64,000 nucleotides of DNA from Agathobaculum butyriciproducens (GTDB lineage: Bacteria; Bacillota; Clostridia; Oscillospirales; Butyricicoccaceae), in NCBI GenBank assembly GCA_003096535.1, contig QEKJ01000008.1, forward strand, positions 1 through 64,000. Reading direction: 5' to 3'. Below are positions 15,621 to 23,836 of this stretch, piece after piece. The notes under the pieces were generated by a model. That model was not told the DNA's origin, searched no databases, and was given only the letters and a program-made list of their open reading frames with translations. The stretch's first letter is position 1. Each line of letters starts with the position of its first letter. A program made the position numbers and the translations under genes.

Positions 15621-16623
15621 TTCCTCACGATGTTTTCTTATCGGGAGCTGCCTTGCCGCTCTTTTCGTTTTACTCTATGCTTTCGCTCTGCTCCGACAGA
15701 TGCAAATCCAAATTTCGACCGCGTGTGCAAACACTGCGAATGTGCACTTAGCTGTGGATTTCATCAACCGAATACAAAATCACGTCATTTCGCGTAGCAT
15801 ACTGTCGAATTCCCGCAGAACTCCACGGCTCTACATCATACAGCGGATACTTAGCCGGAAATACAGTCAAATTCTCCTGTATCAAAGTGCAAAGGCGTTG
15901 TCCCACCGTTCTGCCAAAGCGGTATCCCGATACTGCTGCATAATGTACATCAGCTTTTCCGTAATATCCCGCTCGGCTGCTGAGGTGTAAAATGTCTTAT
16001 ATCTTTGCGGCACGACTCTGAAGCAGCTCCTTTACTTGAGCGTCCATATCGCACTGCGCAGAGATGCGTCCGGCAGCAATAAAACCATCTTCTTGCAGTA
16101 CGATTGTATTCCGGTCTTCCGCTAAGAAGCAGGTCGATCTGACAGCGTACCGGTCCTCTCCGTCCGGCGCACGGTTATTCTTAGTGCGGATAAATCTCAA
16201 AAATCTCCTTTCCGCTTTTGAGTTGCCCTTATAGCCGCACTTCTGCCAATCAGTTGCAAGGATTCTCCAAATCGCTGAAGCTGCATTTGTCCATGCTATT
16301 CAGAAGATACCCTGTCCTTGCTCCTATCCGGACAGAGAAATCGAGCATTCAATAAAGAACGTGCGTTCGTTTTACTGCAAATCATACTGTATTTTCGTAT
16401 TTTTCACAAAATCAATTCATCTATCGCGTTATTTTATACATTCTTTCTCAACGACAGTTCTCCCGCAAATCTGCGGCTGCACCTGCAGGAGCTCCGCTGT
16501 TCCCTGTTCTCCGGTTTGCATTTTTGCCGGTTTCGTGGTATATTTCTAATATATGCCGTATGACTTTGTAAGCGGTCATACGCGTCAATCTGCGAACACA
16601 TCATACAAAGGTGGGGAGCAAAG
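15621..16623. other. 1 kb of decayed sequence right of the island
   Basis: No intact gene is seen. On the minus strand a 67-codon ORF (15997-16200: RSTCFLAEDRNTIVLQEDGF, then DMDAQVKELLQSRAAKI) is followed in other frames by further protein-like pieces (TSAAERDITEKLMYIMQQYR, then KYPLYDVEPWSSAGIRQYAT). It looks like one frameshifted gene of unknown family covering about 15760-16200. The rest, up to the BTAD gene, is AT-rich with short random frames; its last part must contain that gene's promoter. Confidence 0.4.
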
Positions 16624-17814
16624 ATGAACGGACCTACATTACAAGTGCAGATGCTCGGGCAGTTTACCCTTCGATACGGCGACCGCACCATTTCCGACAG
16701 CGACGACCGCTCCCGCCGGGTATGGTCACTGTTGGCCTATATGCTGTATAACCACGGCCGCTCGTTCGCACAGGAGGAGCTAATCCATCTATACTGGAGC
16801 AACAGCGAGAAAAGCGCGGATCCCGGAAATGCGCTCAAATCAATCTTTCACCGCATTCGCACCGCGCTGGACAAACTGCAGCCGGGACTTGGCCGCCTGC
16901 TCATCCGCCGCAAAGCAGGCCGATACTTCTGGAACAACGTTATGCCGCTTTCCCTCGATATTGAGGATTTTGAGGCGCATTTTCATGCCGCCGAAGCCGC
17001 CGGAGATGACGATGTCCGTCTGGCGGAATATCAGTCTGCACTGGCACTGTATGCCGGCGATCCGCTGCCGCGCATGACCGATGAAATCTGGACTATTCCA
17101 ATCGTGGCCTACTATCACAGCCTGTACACCCGTGCGGCAGCCGGTGCGATCGAGCTGCTCGAAAAGCAGGAGCGCACAGCCGAAGCCGTTGCGCTGTGCC
17201 GTCGGGCGATTCATATTGAGCCGTATCAGGAGGATCTGTATGAGCACCTCATGCGCGGTCTGCTCCGCACCGGCGATATGAAGGGCGCTATGTCGGTCTA
17301 CGAGGAAATGAGCGAGCAGCTGTTTGCGCATTTCGGCGTCATGCCGTCCGAGACGCTGCGCACACTGTATCGTCAGGCGACACGCACCGTAAACGACCGC
17401 ACACTGACCATGGACGAGGTTTGCTCTCAGCTTGAGGAGCCTGCGCCGCACGGCGGCGCCATGGTATGCGAATACGACTTTTTCAAGATTCTGTACCGTT
17501 CCGAAGCCCGTTCGATCGCGCGAAATGGCCATTCAGCGAATATCTGCCTGCTGTCGGTCTCCGGCAAGGACGGCGAAATGCTTGCACGCCGCAGTCTGGA
17601 CCCCGCAATGAATAATCTGCAAGTGCTTGTCCAGAACAATCTGCGCCGCGGCGATGTAATCGCTCGATGCAGCATTTCGCAGTATATCATCCTGCTGCCG
17701 CAGGCGAATTACGAAAACAGCCGCATGGTTGCCGACCGACTGGTAAGCGCGTTTTACCGTCGGTATCCGCACTCGCCCGCACGGCTCCGCTATACGGTGC
17801 AGCCGCTGGCATAA
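16624..17814 (+). CDS. BTAD-domain (SARP-like) transcriptional regulator
   Basis: 396 residues. Residues ~5-100 form an OmpR/DnrI-type winged helix (VQMLGQFTLRYGDRTISDSD, RRVWSLLAYMLYNHGR, FHRIRTALDKL). Residues ~115-260 form a bacterial transcriptional-activation (BTAD) TPR-like domain (LYAGDPLPRM, AVALCRRAIHIEPYQEDLYE, HFGVMPSETLRTLYRQATR). The C-terminal ~100 residues resemble a degenerate GGDEF-like module (ICLLSVSGKDGEML, NNLRRGDVIARCSISQYIIL), lacking the GGDEF signature. This architecture is widespread in Firmicutes, and its targets are unknown. The ribosome site is AAAGGTGGGGAG. The gene is followed 57 bases later by a flavin reductase gene with its own ribosome site. Confidence 0.85.
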   Translation: MNGPTLQVQMLGQFTLRYGDRTISDSDDRSRRVWSLLAYMLYNHGRSFAQEELIHLYWSNSEKSADPGNALKSIFHRIRTALDKLQPGLGRLLIRRKAGRYFWNNVMPLSLDIEDFEAHFHAAEAAGDDDVRLAEYQSALALYAGDPLPRMTDEIWTIPIVAYYHSLYTRAAAGAIELLEKQERTAEAVALCRRAIHIEPYQEDLYEHLMRGLLRTGDMKGAMSVYEEMSEQLFAHFGVMPSETLRTLYRQATRTVNDRTLTMDEVCSQLEEPAPHGGAMVCEYDFFKILYRSEARSIARNGHSANICLLSVSGKDGEMLARRSLDPAMNNLQVLVQNNLRRGDVIARCSISQYIILLPQANYENSRMVADRLVSAFYRRYPHSPARLRYTVQPLA

Positions 17815-17871
17815 TCAGACTTTCAAAACAACTGCGTGCCGTCTATCCCACGCACAATAAAGGAGATAAAC

Positions 17872-18450
17872 ATGGGTAAACAAAGCTGGAAGCCCGGCAA
17901 CATGCTCAATCCCGTTCCGGCGGTGATGGTCAGCGTTGCCGATGAAGAACACCGTCCCAACATCATCACGGTAGCGTGGGCCGGTACGATCTGCACCAAC
18001 CCGCCGATGGTGTCGATCTCGGTTCGTCCGTCACGGTATTCTTACGATATTATCGAAAAAACCGGTGAATTTGTCATCAATCTCACCACCGAAAAGCTGG
18101 CGCGCGCGTGCGACTACTGCGGCGTTGTCAGCGGCCGTGATGTGGATAAATTTGCGAAAACCGGTCTGACGCCCATGCCGGTTGAGCATGTCAGCGCACC
18201 CGCTATCGCGGAAAGCCCGGTCAACATCGCCTGCCGCGTCACCGAGAGCCGCGCACTCGGCAGCCATACCATGTTCATCGCCGAGGTGGTCAGCGTGACG
18301 GTTGATGACGAATATCTGGACGAAAACGACCGGTTTCATATCAACGATGCGAACCTGATTATGTACTCCCACGGCGAGTATTTTGCGCTTGGCAAGTATC
18401 TCGGCAAGTTCGGATACAGCGTGCAGAAGAAGAAAAAGAGGAAGAAGTAA
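17872..18450 (+). CDS. flavin reductase-like (FMN-binding split-barrel) protein
   Basis: 192 residues. It starts KQSWKPGNMLNPVPAVMVSV and carries the family segments NIITVAWAGTICTNPPMVSI, SVRPSRYSYDIIEKTGEFVI, NLTTEKLARACDYCGVVSGR and DKFAKTGL, followed by IAEVVSVTVDDEY. It binds FMN in a split-barrel dimer. Members act as flavin reductases or unknown flavoproteins; the exact substrate is not clear. AAGGAG is eight bases before the ATG. The lysine/arginine-rich tail (VQKKKKRKK) is unusual. Confidence 0.88.
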   Translation: MGKQSWKPGNMLNPVPAVMVSVADEEHRPNIITVAWAGTICTNPPMVSISVRPSRYSYDIIEKTGEFVINLTTEKLARACDYCGVVSGRDVDKFAKTGLTPMPVEHVSAPAIAESPVNIACRVTESRALGSHTMFIAEVVSVTVDDEYLDENDRFHINDANLIMYSHGEYFALGKYLGKFGYSVQKKKKRKK

Positions 18451-18510
18451 GGCGTTTTCAACTGCATACTATTGGCTGAAATATCAAATCGGAATTTAAG
18501 GAGGTCTTGT

Positions 18511-18915
18511 ATGAAGAAAATAGTATGTACAATGCTATGTATTATGCTTTTATTTGGTTTGAGTGCTTGTGGTGGAGATGTCAGTGAAGTAAAAACTCAT
18601 AATGTTGAATCTGAGAGCTATTCAGAAGAGGATATTAAAGCCGCTATTGACACAATAAAAAAGGAGTTTAAGAGTGACTGGAAAGGATGCACTCTCACAG
18701 AAATTTACTATGCCGGAGATGACTGCACGAAAGATCATAAAGATTGGGCAGACAGAAACAATGCAGATGAAGTCATTGTTTTATTATCTTCATTCGATGT
18801 TGATTCATCTGGTGGAGACGGGTCATTGAATCCAAATAGTACATACAGTGATTGGAAGTGGATTTTAGTTAGAACAGATGGCGGAAAGTGGCAGCATGTT
18901 GACCATGGATATTAA
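18511..18915 (+). CDS. small lipoprotein of unknown function, AT-rich
   Basis: 134 residues with a lipoprotein signal (KKIVCTMLCIMLLFGLSACGG; lipidation at Cys20 or so within LSAC). The mature part is acidic (SESYSEEDIKAAIDTIKKEF, then WKGCTLTEIYYAGDD, ending WKWILVRTDGGKWQHVDHGY). It resembles small clostridial lipoproteins of the DUF4829 type, but I cannot assign the family firmly. Base composition is clearly more AT-rich than both neighbours (TTA, AAA and TAT codons), suggesting recent acquisition. AAGGAGG precedes the ATG, and a terminator follows 43 bases past the stop. Confidence 0.8.
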   Translation: MKKIVCTMLCIMLLFGLSACGGDVSEVKTHNVESESYSEEDIKAAIDTIKKEFKSDWKGCTLTEIYYAGDDCTKDHKDWADRNNADEVIVLLSSFDVDSSGGDGSLNPNSTYSDWKWILVRTDGGKWQHVDHGY

Positions 18916-18957
18916 GTCAAATTCCAGTTTTCCGCACCATGCAACCCAAAACAACGC

Positions 18958-18990
18958 AAAACCGGCATCTTCCGATGCCGGTTTCTTTTC
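18958..18990. terminator. terminator between the lipoprotein gene and nagA
   Basis: AAACCGGCATC and GATGCCGGTTT pair around a four-base loop. T-rich sequence follows on the plus strand and A-derived Ts precede it for the convergent nagA transcript. Confidence 0.85.
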
Positions 18991-19016
18991 ATTTCATTTC
19001 TTTATCAAATCGCTGT

Positions 19017-20129
19017 TCAGCCCAGCATTCTGCCGCGCAGCAGAATCGTGTGAATGTTCAGCTCCTCATCCAGCAGGAGCACATTCGCCAGCTTGCCCGG
19101 CTCGAGCGAGCCGTAATCGTGCTCAACGCCGATAGCGCGCGCCGGATTGGTGGACGCGGAACGAATCGCCTGACCGAGCGGAACACCCATTTTAACAGCC
19201 GAGCGCACGCAGTCCATCAGGTTGGTCGCGGAACCCGCAATCGTGCCGTCGTGCAGGGTGGCAAGGTTGCCGCGCACGGTAACCGCCTGTCCGCCGAGCG
19301 AATACTCGCCGTCATCGAGTCCGGTCGCCATCATGCTGTCCGAGATCAGGATAACACGGTTCTCAAACAGCCGGAAGGTCGCGCGAACGACCGACGGATG
19401 CACATGCACGCCGTCCGCGATGAGTTCAACTGCCACGTTATCGTTGTCAAAGGCCGCACCGATGACGCCCGGTGCCCGATGAGAAAACGGCGGCATGGCG
19501 TTGTACAGGTGGGTCACCTGCCGGGCTCCGTGCTTGAAGGCTTCGCAGGCGGTGTCATAATCCGCTGTCGTATGCGCAATCGAGATACGCACCTCGCCTG
19601 CCAGCTCATCGATCGTCTCCATCGAACCGGGCAGCTCAGGTGCCAGATCGCACAGCTTGAACAGACCGCCGGCTTTTTCCTGCACCCGGCGGAACATGGC
19701 CGCGTCCGGCGCATGCAGATAAGCGCCGTTCTGCGCACCCTTTTTCGCCTCGGAAATGAACGGGCCTTCCATGTTGATGCCCACAAGCGCCGCGTCATTA
19801 CTCTCCGCCTGATAGGTTGCGGCGGCTTCGGCAATCTGTGTCAGCTTGTCCTCCGGATAGGTCATAGTCGCCGGACAGATGGCGGCCACGCCGATCTGTG
19901 CCTGATACTTTGCCAGTGTGGAGATAGCCTCATGCGTGCCGTCGCAGAAATCGTGGCCCATGCAGCCGTGAAAATGCAGATCGACCAGTCCGGGCACGGC
20001 GTACAGACCGCCCATATCCACCGCATCCGCGCTCACCTCTGCGGATGCAATCCGGTCGCCCGAGATGGACAGTCCGCCGGTTTTGAACGTGCCGTCCGGC
20101 TGATATACCCTCAAATTGCTAAATTCCAT
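19017..20129 (-). CDS. nagA: N-acetylglucosamine-6-phosphate deacetylase
   Basis: 370 residues of the amidohydrolase superfamily. It removes acetate from GlcNAc-6-P to give glucosamine-6-P. The HxH-like metal site is VDLHFHGCMGHDFCD. Other conserved segments are GINMEGPFISEAKKGAQNGA, the histidine in ISIAHTTADYD, VTHLYNAMPPFSHRAPG, ELIADGVHVHP and the catalytic Asp in ILISDSMMATG. It is last in the operon IIA-HPr-nagE-nagB-nagA, 15 bases after nagB. Expression should follow the antitermination leader at 23580-23675. Confidence 0.96.
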   Translation of the reverse strand: MEFSNLRVYQPDGTFKTGGLSISGDRIASAEVSADAVDMGGLYAVPGLVDLHFHGCMGHDFCDGTHEAISTLAKYQAQIGVAAICPATMTYPEDKLTQIAEAAATYQAESNDAALVGINMEGPFISEAKKGAQNGAYLHAPDAAMFRRVQEKAGGLFKLCDLAPELPGSMETIDELAGEVRISIAHTTADYDTACEAFKHGARQVTHLYNAMPPFSHRAPGVIGAAFDNDNVAVELIADGVHVHPSVVRATFRLFENRVILISDSMMATGLDDGEYSLGGQAVTVRGNLATLHDGTIAGSATNLMDCVRSAVKMGVPLGQAIRSASTNPARAIGVEHDYGSLEPGKLANVLLLDEELNIHTILLRGRMLG

Positions 20130-20144
20130 AACTTCTCTTCCTTT

Positions 20145-20882
20145 TTAGAGCAAATCGCCGCACTTAGACAGTGCCGCCTCGTCCGCTACGATGGAAACAT
20201 CTGTGTGCAGCTGCAGGATGGATGCCGGAACCTGAGGCGTTACCGGGCCGAAGAACGCTTCGCGGACGGTTTCCGCCTTGTTTTCGCCCGAAACCACCAG
20301 CACGATGCGCCGTGCCAGCATGATGGTCTGCACGCCCATGGTGTACGCCTGCCGCGGCACGTCATCCGCCGACGCGAAAAAGCGTTTGTTTGCCTCGATG
20401 GTAGACTCGGTCAGGTTCACGCAATGCGTGCCCTTGGAGAAATACTCGTCCGGCTCGTTGAAGCCGATGTGTCCGTTCAGGCCCATGCCGAGCAGCTGCA
20501 GGTCAATGCCGCCCGCCGCCTTAATGGCTGCATCGTAGCGCTTGCACTCCCGCTCGGCGTCAAGCTGCGCGCCGTCCGGCAGATTGATGCGCTCTGCCGG
20601 CACATTCACCGCGTCGAAGAAGTTTTTGTGCATGAAATAGTGATAGCTCTGGTCGTGATCGGGTGTCAGGCCGCGATATTCGTCCAGATTGAAGGTCGTG
20701 CAGCCGCCGAAATCCACATCGCCCTTGTTATACCATTTAATCAGCTGCTCGTAAATGCCGATCGGTGACGAACCGGTCGCCAGACCGAGTACGGAATCCG
20801 GTTTGAGAATAACCTGTGCCGAAATGATGTTGGCTGCCTTGCGACTCATGTCGTTATAATCCTTAGCGCGAATGATTTTCAT
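20145..20882 (-). CDS. nagB: glucosamine-6-phosphate deaminase
   Basis: 245 residues. It isomerises and deaminates glucosamine-6-P to fructose-6-P plus ammonia. Recognisable parts are KIIRAKDYNDMSRKAANIIS, LGLATGSSPIGIYEQLI, FNLDEYRGLTPDHDQSYHYF, LLGMGLNGHIGFNEP (with the catalytic Asp/His region downstream) and VSGENKAETV. The start at 20882 (MKIIRAKDY) has AAAGAGG upstream; the longer frame to 20972 lacks one. It is about 20 residues shorter than the allosteric E. coli enzyme, as in Firmicutes. Confidence 0.96.
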   Translation of the reverse strand: MKIIRAKDYNDMSRKAANIISAQVILKPDSVLGLATGSSPIGIYEQLIKWYNKGDVDFGGCTTFNLDEYRGLTPDHDQSYHYFMHKNFFDAVNVPAERINLPDGAQLDAERECKRYDAAIKAAGGIDLQLLGMGLNGHIGFNEPDEYFSKGTHCVNLTESTIEANKRFFASADDVPRQAYTMGVQTIMLARRIVLVVSGENKAETVREAFFGPVTPQVPASILQLHTDVSIVADEAALSKCGDLL

Positions 20883-20913
20883 GGAATACCTCTTTCTTCT
20901 GTCTCCGGAAATA

Positions 20914-20942
20914 GAAAGGGCAGGCAATGTGCCCGCCCTTTC
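20914..20942 (-). terminator. hairpin between nagE and nagB
   Basis: GAAAGGGC and GCCCTTTC pair, with an inner GGC/GCC. Followed by TATTTCC on the minus strand, it is weak as a terminator and may lower nagBA expression or protect the upstream mRNA. A second small palindrome (ATTGCGC/GCGCAAT) lies at 20943-20959. Confidence 0.5.
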
Positions 20943-21085
20943 CATTGCGCGGAGCGCAATCGTGATATGCAAACAAGATAGGTTAGTTAGATTGGTTGCG
21001 ATTTCTTAACCATTCGGTGTTCCCACGCGGCTGTATTTCCAAACCGTGTGCGAGCACTTCAGGCTGCGTTGAATTGCTTTCAGTG

Positions 21086-22573
21086 TTACTTCAGCATCTT
21101 TGCCATTTCGTCGGCTACGAACTGGACCTTGGTGCCAATGATAACCTGAACTGCGGTCTGCGACGGACGCATTACGCCAGCCACGCCTGCAGCCTTGATC
21201 TTCTTCTCGTTGACGAGCGTGCCGTCCTTGACTTCCAGACGCAGACGGGTAATGCAGTTATCCAGAGATTCTACATTTTCCTTGCCGCCCAGACCTTCGA
21301 GGACTGCAGCTGCAATAGCGGTGAAGTCGTTATTTGCCAGCTTGGCATTCTTGTCAACCTCTGCGAAGTCGGCTTCTTCATCCTCACGGCCCGGGGTCTT
21401 GAGGTTGAACTTGGTGATCGCAAAGTAGAATACCAGATAGAATACAACGAATGCTGCGATACCCAGCGGGATGATCATCAGCGTGTTGTTCGCTGCCGGC
21501 AGGAAGGACGAGAATACGAGGTCGGTCGCGCCTGCGGAGAAGCAGAAGCCTGCGCGGAAGCCGACATAGTAGGTGATGATGGTGAAAATGCCGTACAGAG
21601 CTGCATAAACAACATACAGCGGGAAGCACAGGAACATGAAGCCGAACTCAAACGGCTCGGTAACGCCGCAGATGAATGCACAGATGGCAGCGGACAGGAC
21701 CAGACCGATAGCAGCCTTCTTGTTCTTCGCAGCCTTGATCATAGCCAGAGCCGCACCGGCAATACCGAACATCATGCAGGGGAAGAAGCCGGACATATAC
21801 ATGCCGAGGCTCCAGGTAACGCCGTTCTGACCGGTAATGTCGCCGGCCCAGTAGTGAGACAGGTCGCCCAGGCCGATGGTATCGAACCAGAATACGTTGT
21901 TGAGTGCGTGGTGCAGACCGGTCGGAATCAGCAGACGGTTAAGGAATGCATAGATGCCGGCGCCGATACCTTCCATGCCGATGATGCCTTCGCCAACAGC
22001 TACCAGAGCGCTGAAGATGATCGGCCATACGAACAGCAGAACAACGGATACGAGAATGGAGACCAGACCGGTTACGATGGCAACACAGCGCTTGCCGCTG
22101 AAGAATGCCAGCCAGTCCGGAAGTTTCGCATTTTTGAAGCGGTTGTAGCACGCAGAACCAATGACGCCTGCGATGATCGCGATAAAGACGTTCTCGATCT
22201 TATCGAACGCGAGCGTCTTGACCTGATCGTCTGCGATGGCCGGCATCAGCGTAGTAACAACGCCGGTGCTCAGCAGGTTGGTCATCATCAGCCAGGATAC
22301 CAGACCGGCCAGTGCCGAGGTACCCTCACGGTCGTCGGATAGTCCGACTGCAACACCGATGACAAACAGCAATGCCATATGGTCAATCAGCGCGCCGCCT
22401 GCCTTTACCAGCAGGAAGCCAATGTTATACAGTGCACCGCTCGTTGCCGCGCCCGGCACGCCCATAACGCCCGGAGCGATCGCGTAGCCAAGACCCATCA
22501 GGATACCACAGATCGGCAGCGCAGCTACCGGCAGCATCAAGGCCTTGCCCAGCTTTTGCAGTTTTTTCATCAT
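21086..22573 (-). CDS. nagE: PTS N-acetylglucosamine-specific transporter, EIIBC
   Basis: 495 residues. An N-terminal EIIC membrane domain of the glucose/GlcNAc superfamily (about 1-390) includes MLPVAALPICGILMGLGYAI, LLIPTGLHHALNNVFWFDT (typical of GlcNAc EIIC), AFICGVTEPFEFGFMFLCFP and FSAGATDLVFSS. An EIIB domain follows, with the phosphorylated Cys440 in LDNCITRLRLEV. EIIA is not fused but encoded separately upstream. It takes up GlcNAc with phosphorylation at C6, feeding NagA and NagB. AGGAGGGG precedes the paired ATG codons at 22573/22570. Confidence 0.93.
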   Translation of the reverse strand: MMKKLQKLGKALMLPVAALPICGILMGLGYAIAPGVMGVPGAATSGALYNIGFLLVKAGGALIDHMALLFVIGVAVGLSDDREGTSALAGLVSWLMMTNLLSTGVVTTLMPAIADDQVKTLAFDKIENVFIAIIAGVIGSACYNRFKNAKLPDWLAFFSGKRCVAIVTGLVSILVSVVLLFVWPIIFSALVAVGEGIIGMEGIGAGIYAFLNRLLIPTGLHHALNNVFWFDTIGLGDLSHYWAGDITGQNGVTWSLGMYMSGFFPCMMFGIAGAALAMIKAAKNKKAAIGLVLSAAICAFICGVTEPFEFGFMFLCFPLYVVYAALYGIFTIITYYVGFRAGFCFSAGATDLVFSSFLPAANNTLMIIPLGIAAFVVFYLVFYFAITKFNLKTPGREDEEADFAEVDKNAKLANNDFTAIAAAVLEGLGGKENVESLDNCITRLRLEVKDGTLVNEKKIKAAGVAGVMRPSQTAVQVIIGTKVQFVADEMAKMLK

Positions 22574-22696
22574 AAGAGTTTCCCCTCCTTATTTTGTGGA
22601 CCGCCGAAGCGGCCGATTGTGTTGACGGATGGGAGAGCCGAACTCCGTTTCCGTCCCCCTATTTCATCGCCGTTCACACCCGGCGAAATGAAATCC

Positions 22697-22954
22697 TTAC
22701 AAATTACTCTCGAGGAACGCCTGCATTGCAGCTGCAGCGGCCTCCTCGTCCTCACCCTCGATGGTAATCTTTACGGTATCGCCGCACTTGACGCCCAGAC
22801 TCATCACGCCCATGATGCGCTTGGCATCGACTTCCTTTTTCGGGCTGGCGATCATGATTTTCGAGGCAAACTTGCCTGCCTCCTTGACCAGCAGTCCCGC
22901 CGGTCGAGCGTGGATGCCCAGTGCATCCTTGATGGTATATTCAACGGTTTTCAT
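22697..22954 (-). CDS. ptsH: HPr phosphocarrier protein with Arg at position 46
   Basis: 85 residues, the phosphocarrier between EI and EIIA. The active site is His15 in LGIHARPAG. The regulatory site that HPr kinase phosphorylates in most Firmicutes, Ser46 in the KSIMGVMSLG motif, reads KRIMGVMSLG here, so residue 46 is Arg. This form cannot take up the Ser46 phosphate used for CcpA-linked repression. It may be a dedicated HPr for this operon, with a regulatory HPr elsewhere in the genome. It lies 123 bases upstream of nagE and 19 bases after the IIA gene. Confidence 0.93.
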   Translation of the reverse strand: MKTVEYTIKDALGIHARPAGLLVKEAGKFASKIMIASPKKEVDAKRIMGVMSLGVKCGDTVKITIEGEDEEAAAAAMQAFLESNL

Positions 22955-22973
22955 GAAAAATACTCCCTTTCCG

Positions 22974-23465
22974 TTACTTTTTCTTCAATGTCAGCAGTGC
23001 ATCGCCTGCGGCGACCGTGCCGCCCGCGGCGGGCTCCACGGTGAACGCATCCGGGTTGCACACGAGGATGGGCGTTACAATCTGATAGCCCTCAGCCTTG
23101 ATGGCCGCCGGGTCAAACTCGATGAGGACATCGCCTTTTTTGACCTGCTGGCCTGCCTTGCAGCACGCCTTGTAGTGCTTTCCCTCCAGCTGTACGGTGT
23201 CGATACCGACATGGATGAGCAGCTCCGCGCCGTCCGCCGTCGTCATGGAAACGGCGTGGCCGGTCTCAAACATCACATCCACCGTGCCGTCCGCCGGAGC
23301 AACGATGCGTCCTTCGGCCGGCTCGATCGCAATGCCCGGACCGAGAATGCCCTGTGCGAACGTCGGGTCGGGTACACTTTCGAGCGCCACGACCGTGCCC
23401 GCAGTGGGCGCTGCGATGGTGATGCCGGTATCACCGCCGAACAGATTTTTCAGTTTACCAAACAT
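22974..23465 (-). CDS. PTS glucose-type EIIA component
   Basis: 163 residues of the Crr-like EIIA family. It has TIAAPTAGTVVALESVPDPT, then FAQGILGPGIAIEP, the two histidines in ETGHAVSMTTADGAEL and LLIHVGIDTVQLEG (the second is the phosphorylated one), and TPILVCNPD. It passes phosphate from HPr to NagE. The start at 23465 (MFGKLKNLFGG) has AAGGTTGTGAG upstream; the longer open frame would run through a MITE-like repeat and the RNA leader. It is first in the operon. Confidence 0.93.
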   Translation of the reverse strand: MFGKLKNLFGGDTGITIAAPTAGTVVALESVPDPTFAQGILGPGIAIEPAEGRIVAPADGTVDVMFETGHAVSMTTADGAELLIHVGIDTVQLEGKHYKACCKAGQQVKKGDVLIEFDPAAIKAEGYQIVTPILVCNPDAFTVEPAAGGTVAAGDALLTLKKK

Positions 23466-23485
23466 TTTGCTCACAACCTTTTTGA

Positions 23486-23548
23486 TTAGGCAATACCGCA
23501 TGATTGAACAAGAGTGATTTGCGCGTAAATTGTGCGGTGTTGCCTTAA
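23486..23548 (-). repeat. short copy of a MITE-like palindromic element
   Basis: A 63-bp element has ends TTAAGGCAACACCGCA and TGCGGTATTGCCTAA that are inverted repeats of one another (one gap, two mismatches). It matches both ends of the 236-bp element at 38221-38456, with the internal ~175 bases missing. It lies in the leader of the PTS operon, its right end 20 bases before the EIIA start codon. Confidence 0.75.
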
Positions 23549-23579
23549 GTATGCCTATTTTGTCCGAAAACATACAGAA

Positions 23580-23650
23580 AATAAAAAGAACCAAACTTCT
23601 GCACAGATACAACTTGCCCTTTGATGGCAACTCCTGCGAGAAATCTGGTT
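23580..23650 (-). terminator. LicT/RAT-controlled leader terminator
   Basis: On the minus strand AACCAGATTTCT, whose first bases belong to the RAT, pairs with AGAAGTTTGGTT (G-U pairs included) and runs into CTTTTTATTTT. The overlap with the RAT makes the two structures mutually exclusive, as in the bgl/lic/sac systems. Confidence 0.8.
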
Positions 23651-23675
23651 TTGCCCGCCGAAGCGGTAACAATCC
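23647..23675 (-). promoter_or_regulatory. RAT: ribonucleic antiterminator site (LicT/BglG type)
   Basis: The 29-base minus-strand sequence begins GGATTGTTACCGCTTCGG and ends CGGGCAAAACC, which fits the consensus of BglG/LicT/SacY antiterminator RNA targets very well. It lies between the promoter (23709-23737) and the terminator, upstream of the PTS/nag operon. The gene for an RNA-binding PRD protein is next door. Confidence 0.9.
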
Positions 23676-23708
23676 ATTTCAAACGGATACTGTTTACTTG
23701 TTAATTGC

Positions 23709-23737
23709 AGTATAACAAAAGTTTCTCACGATTACAA
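23709..23737 (-). promoter_or_regulatory. promoter of the PTS/nag operon
   Basis: Minus-strand TTGTAA (23732-23737), 17-bp spacer, TATACT (23709-23714), about 30 bases upstream of the RAT. Confidence 0.75.
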
Positions 23738-23793
23738 GCAGATTTTGTCGAATCGACTGCCAAATTTTCGCCCTGTTTTTCGACACTTTGCAC

Positions 23794-23829
23794 AAAAGCA
23801 GGGCAGCGCCGCCGGTTTGACACTGCCCT
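23794..23829 (-). terminator. terminator of the cutC-licT operon
   Basis: On the minus strand AGGGCAG pairs with CTGCCCT around a loop with a partly paired CGGCGG section, followed by GCTTTTG. Confidence 0.6.
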
Positions 23830-23836
23830 GTGAGAA

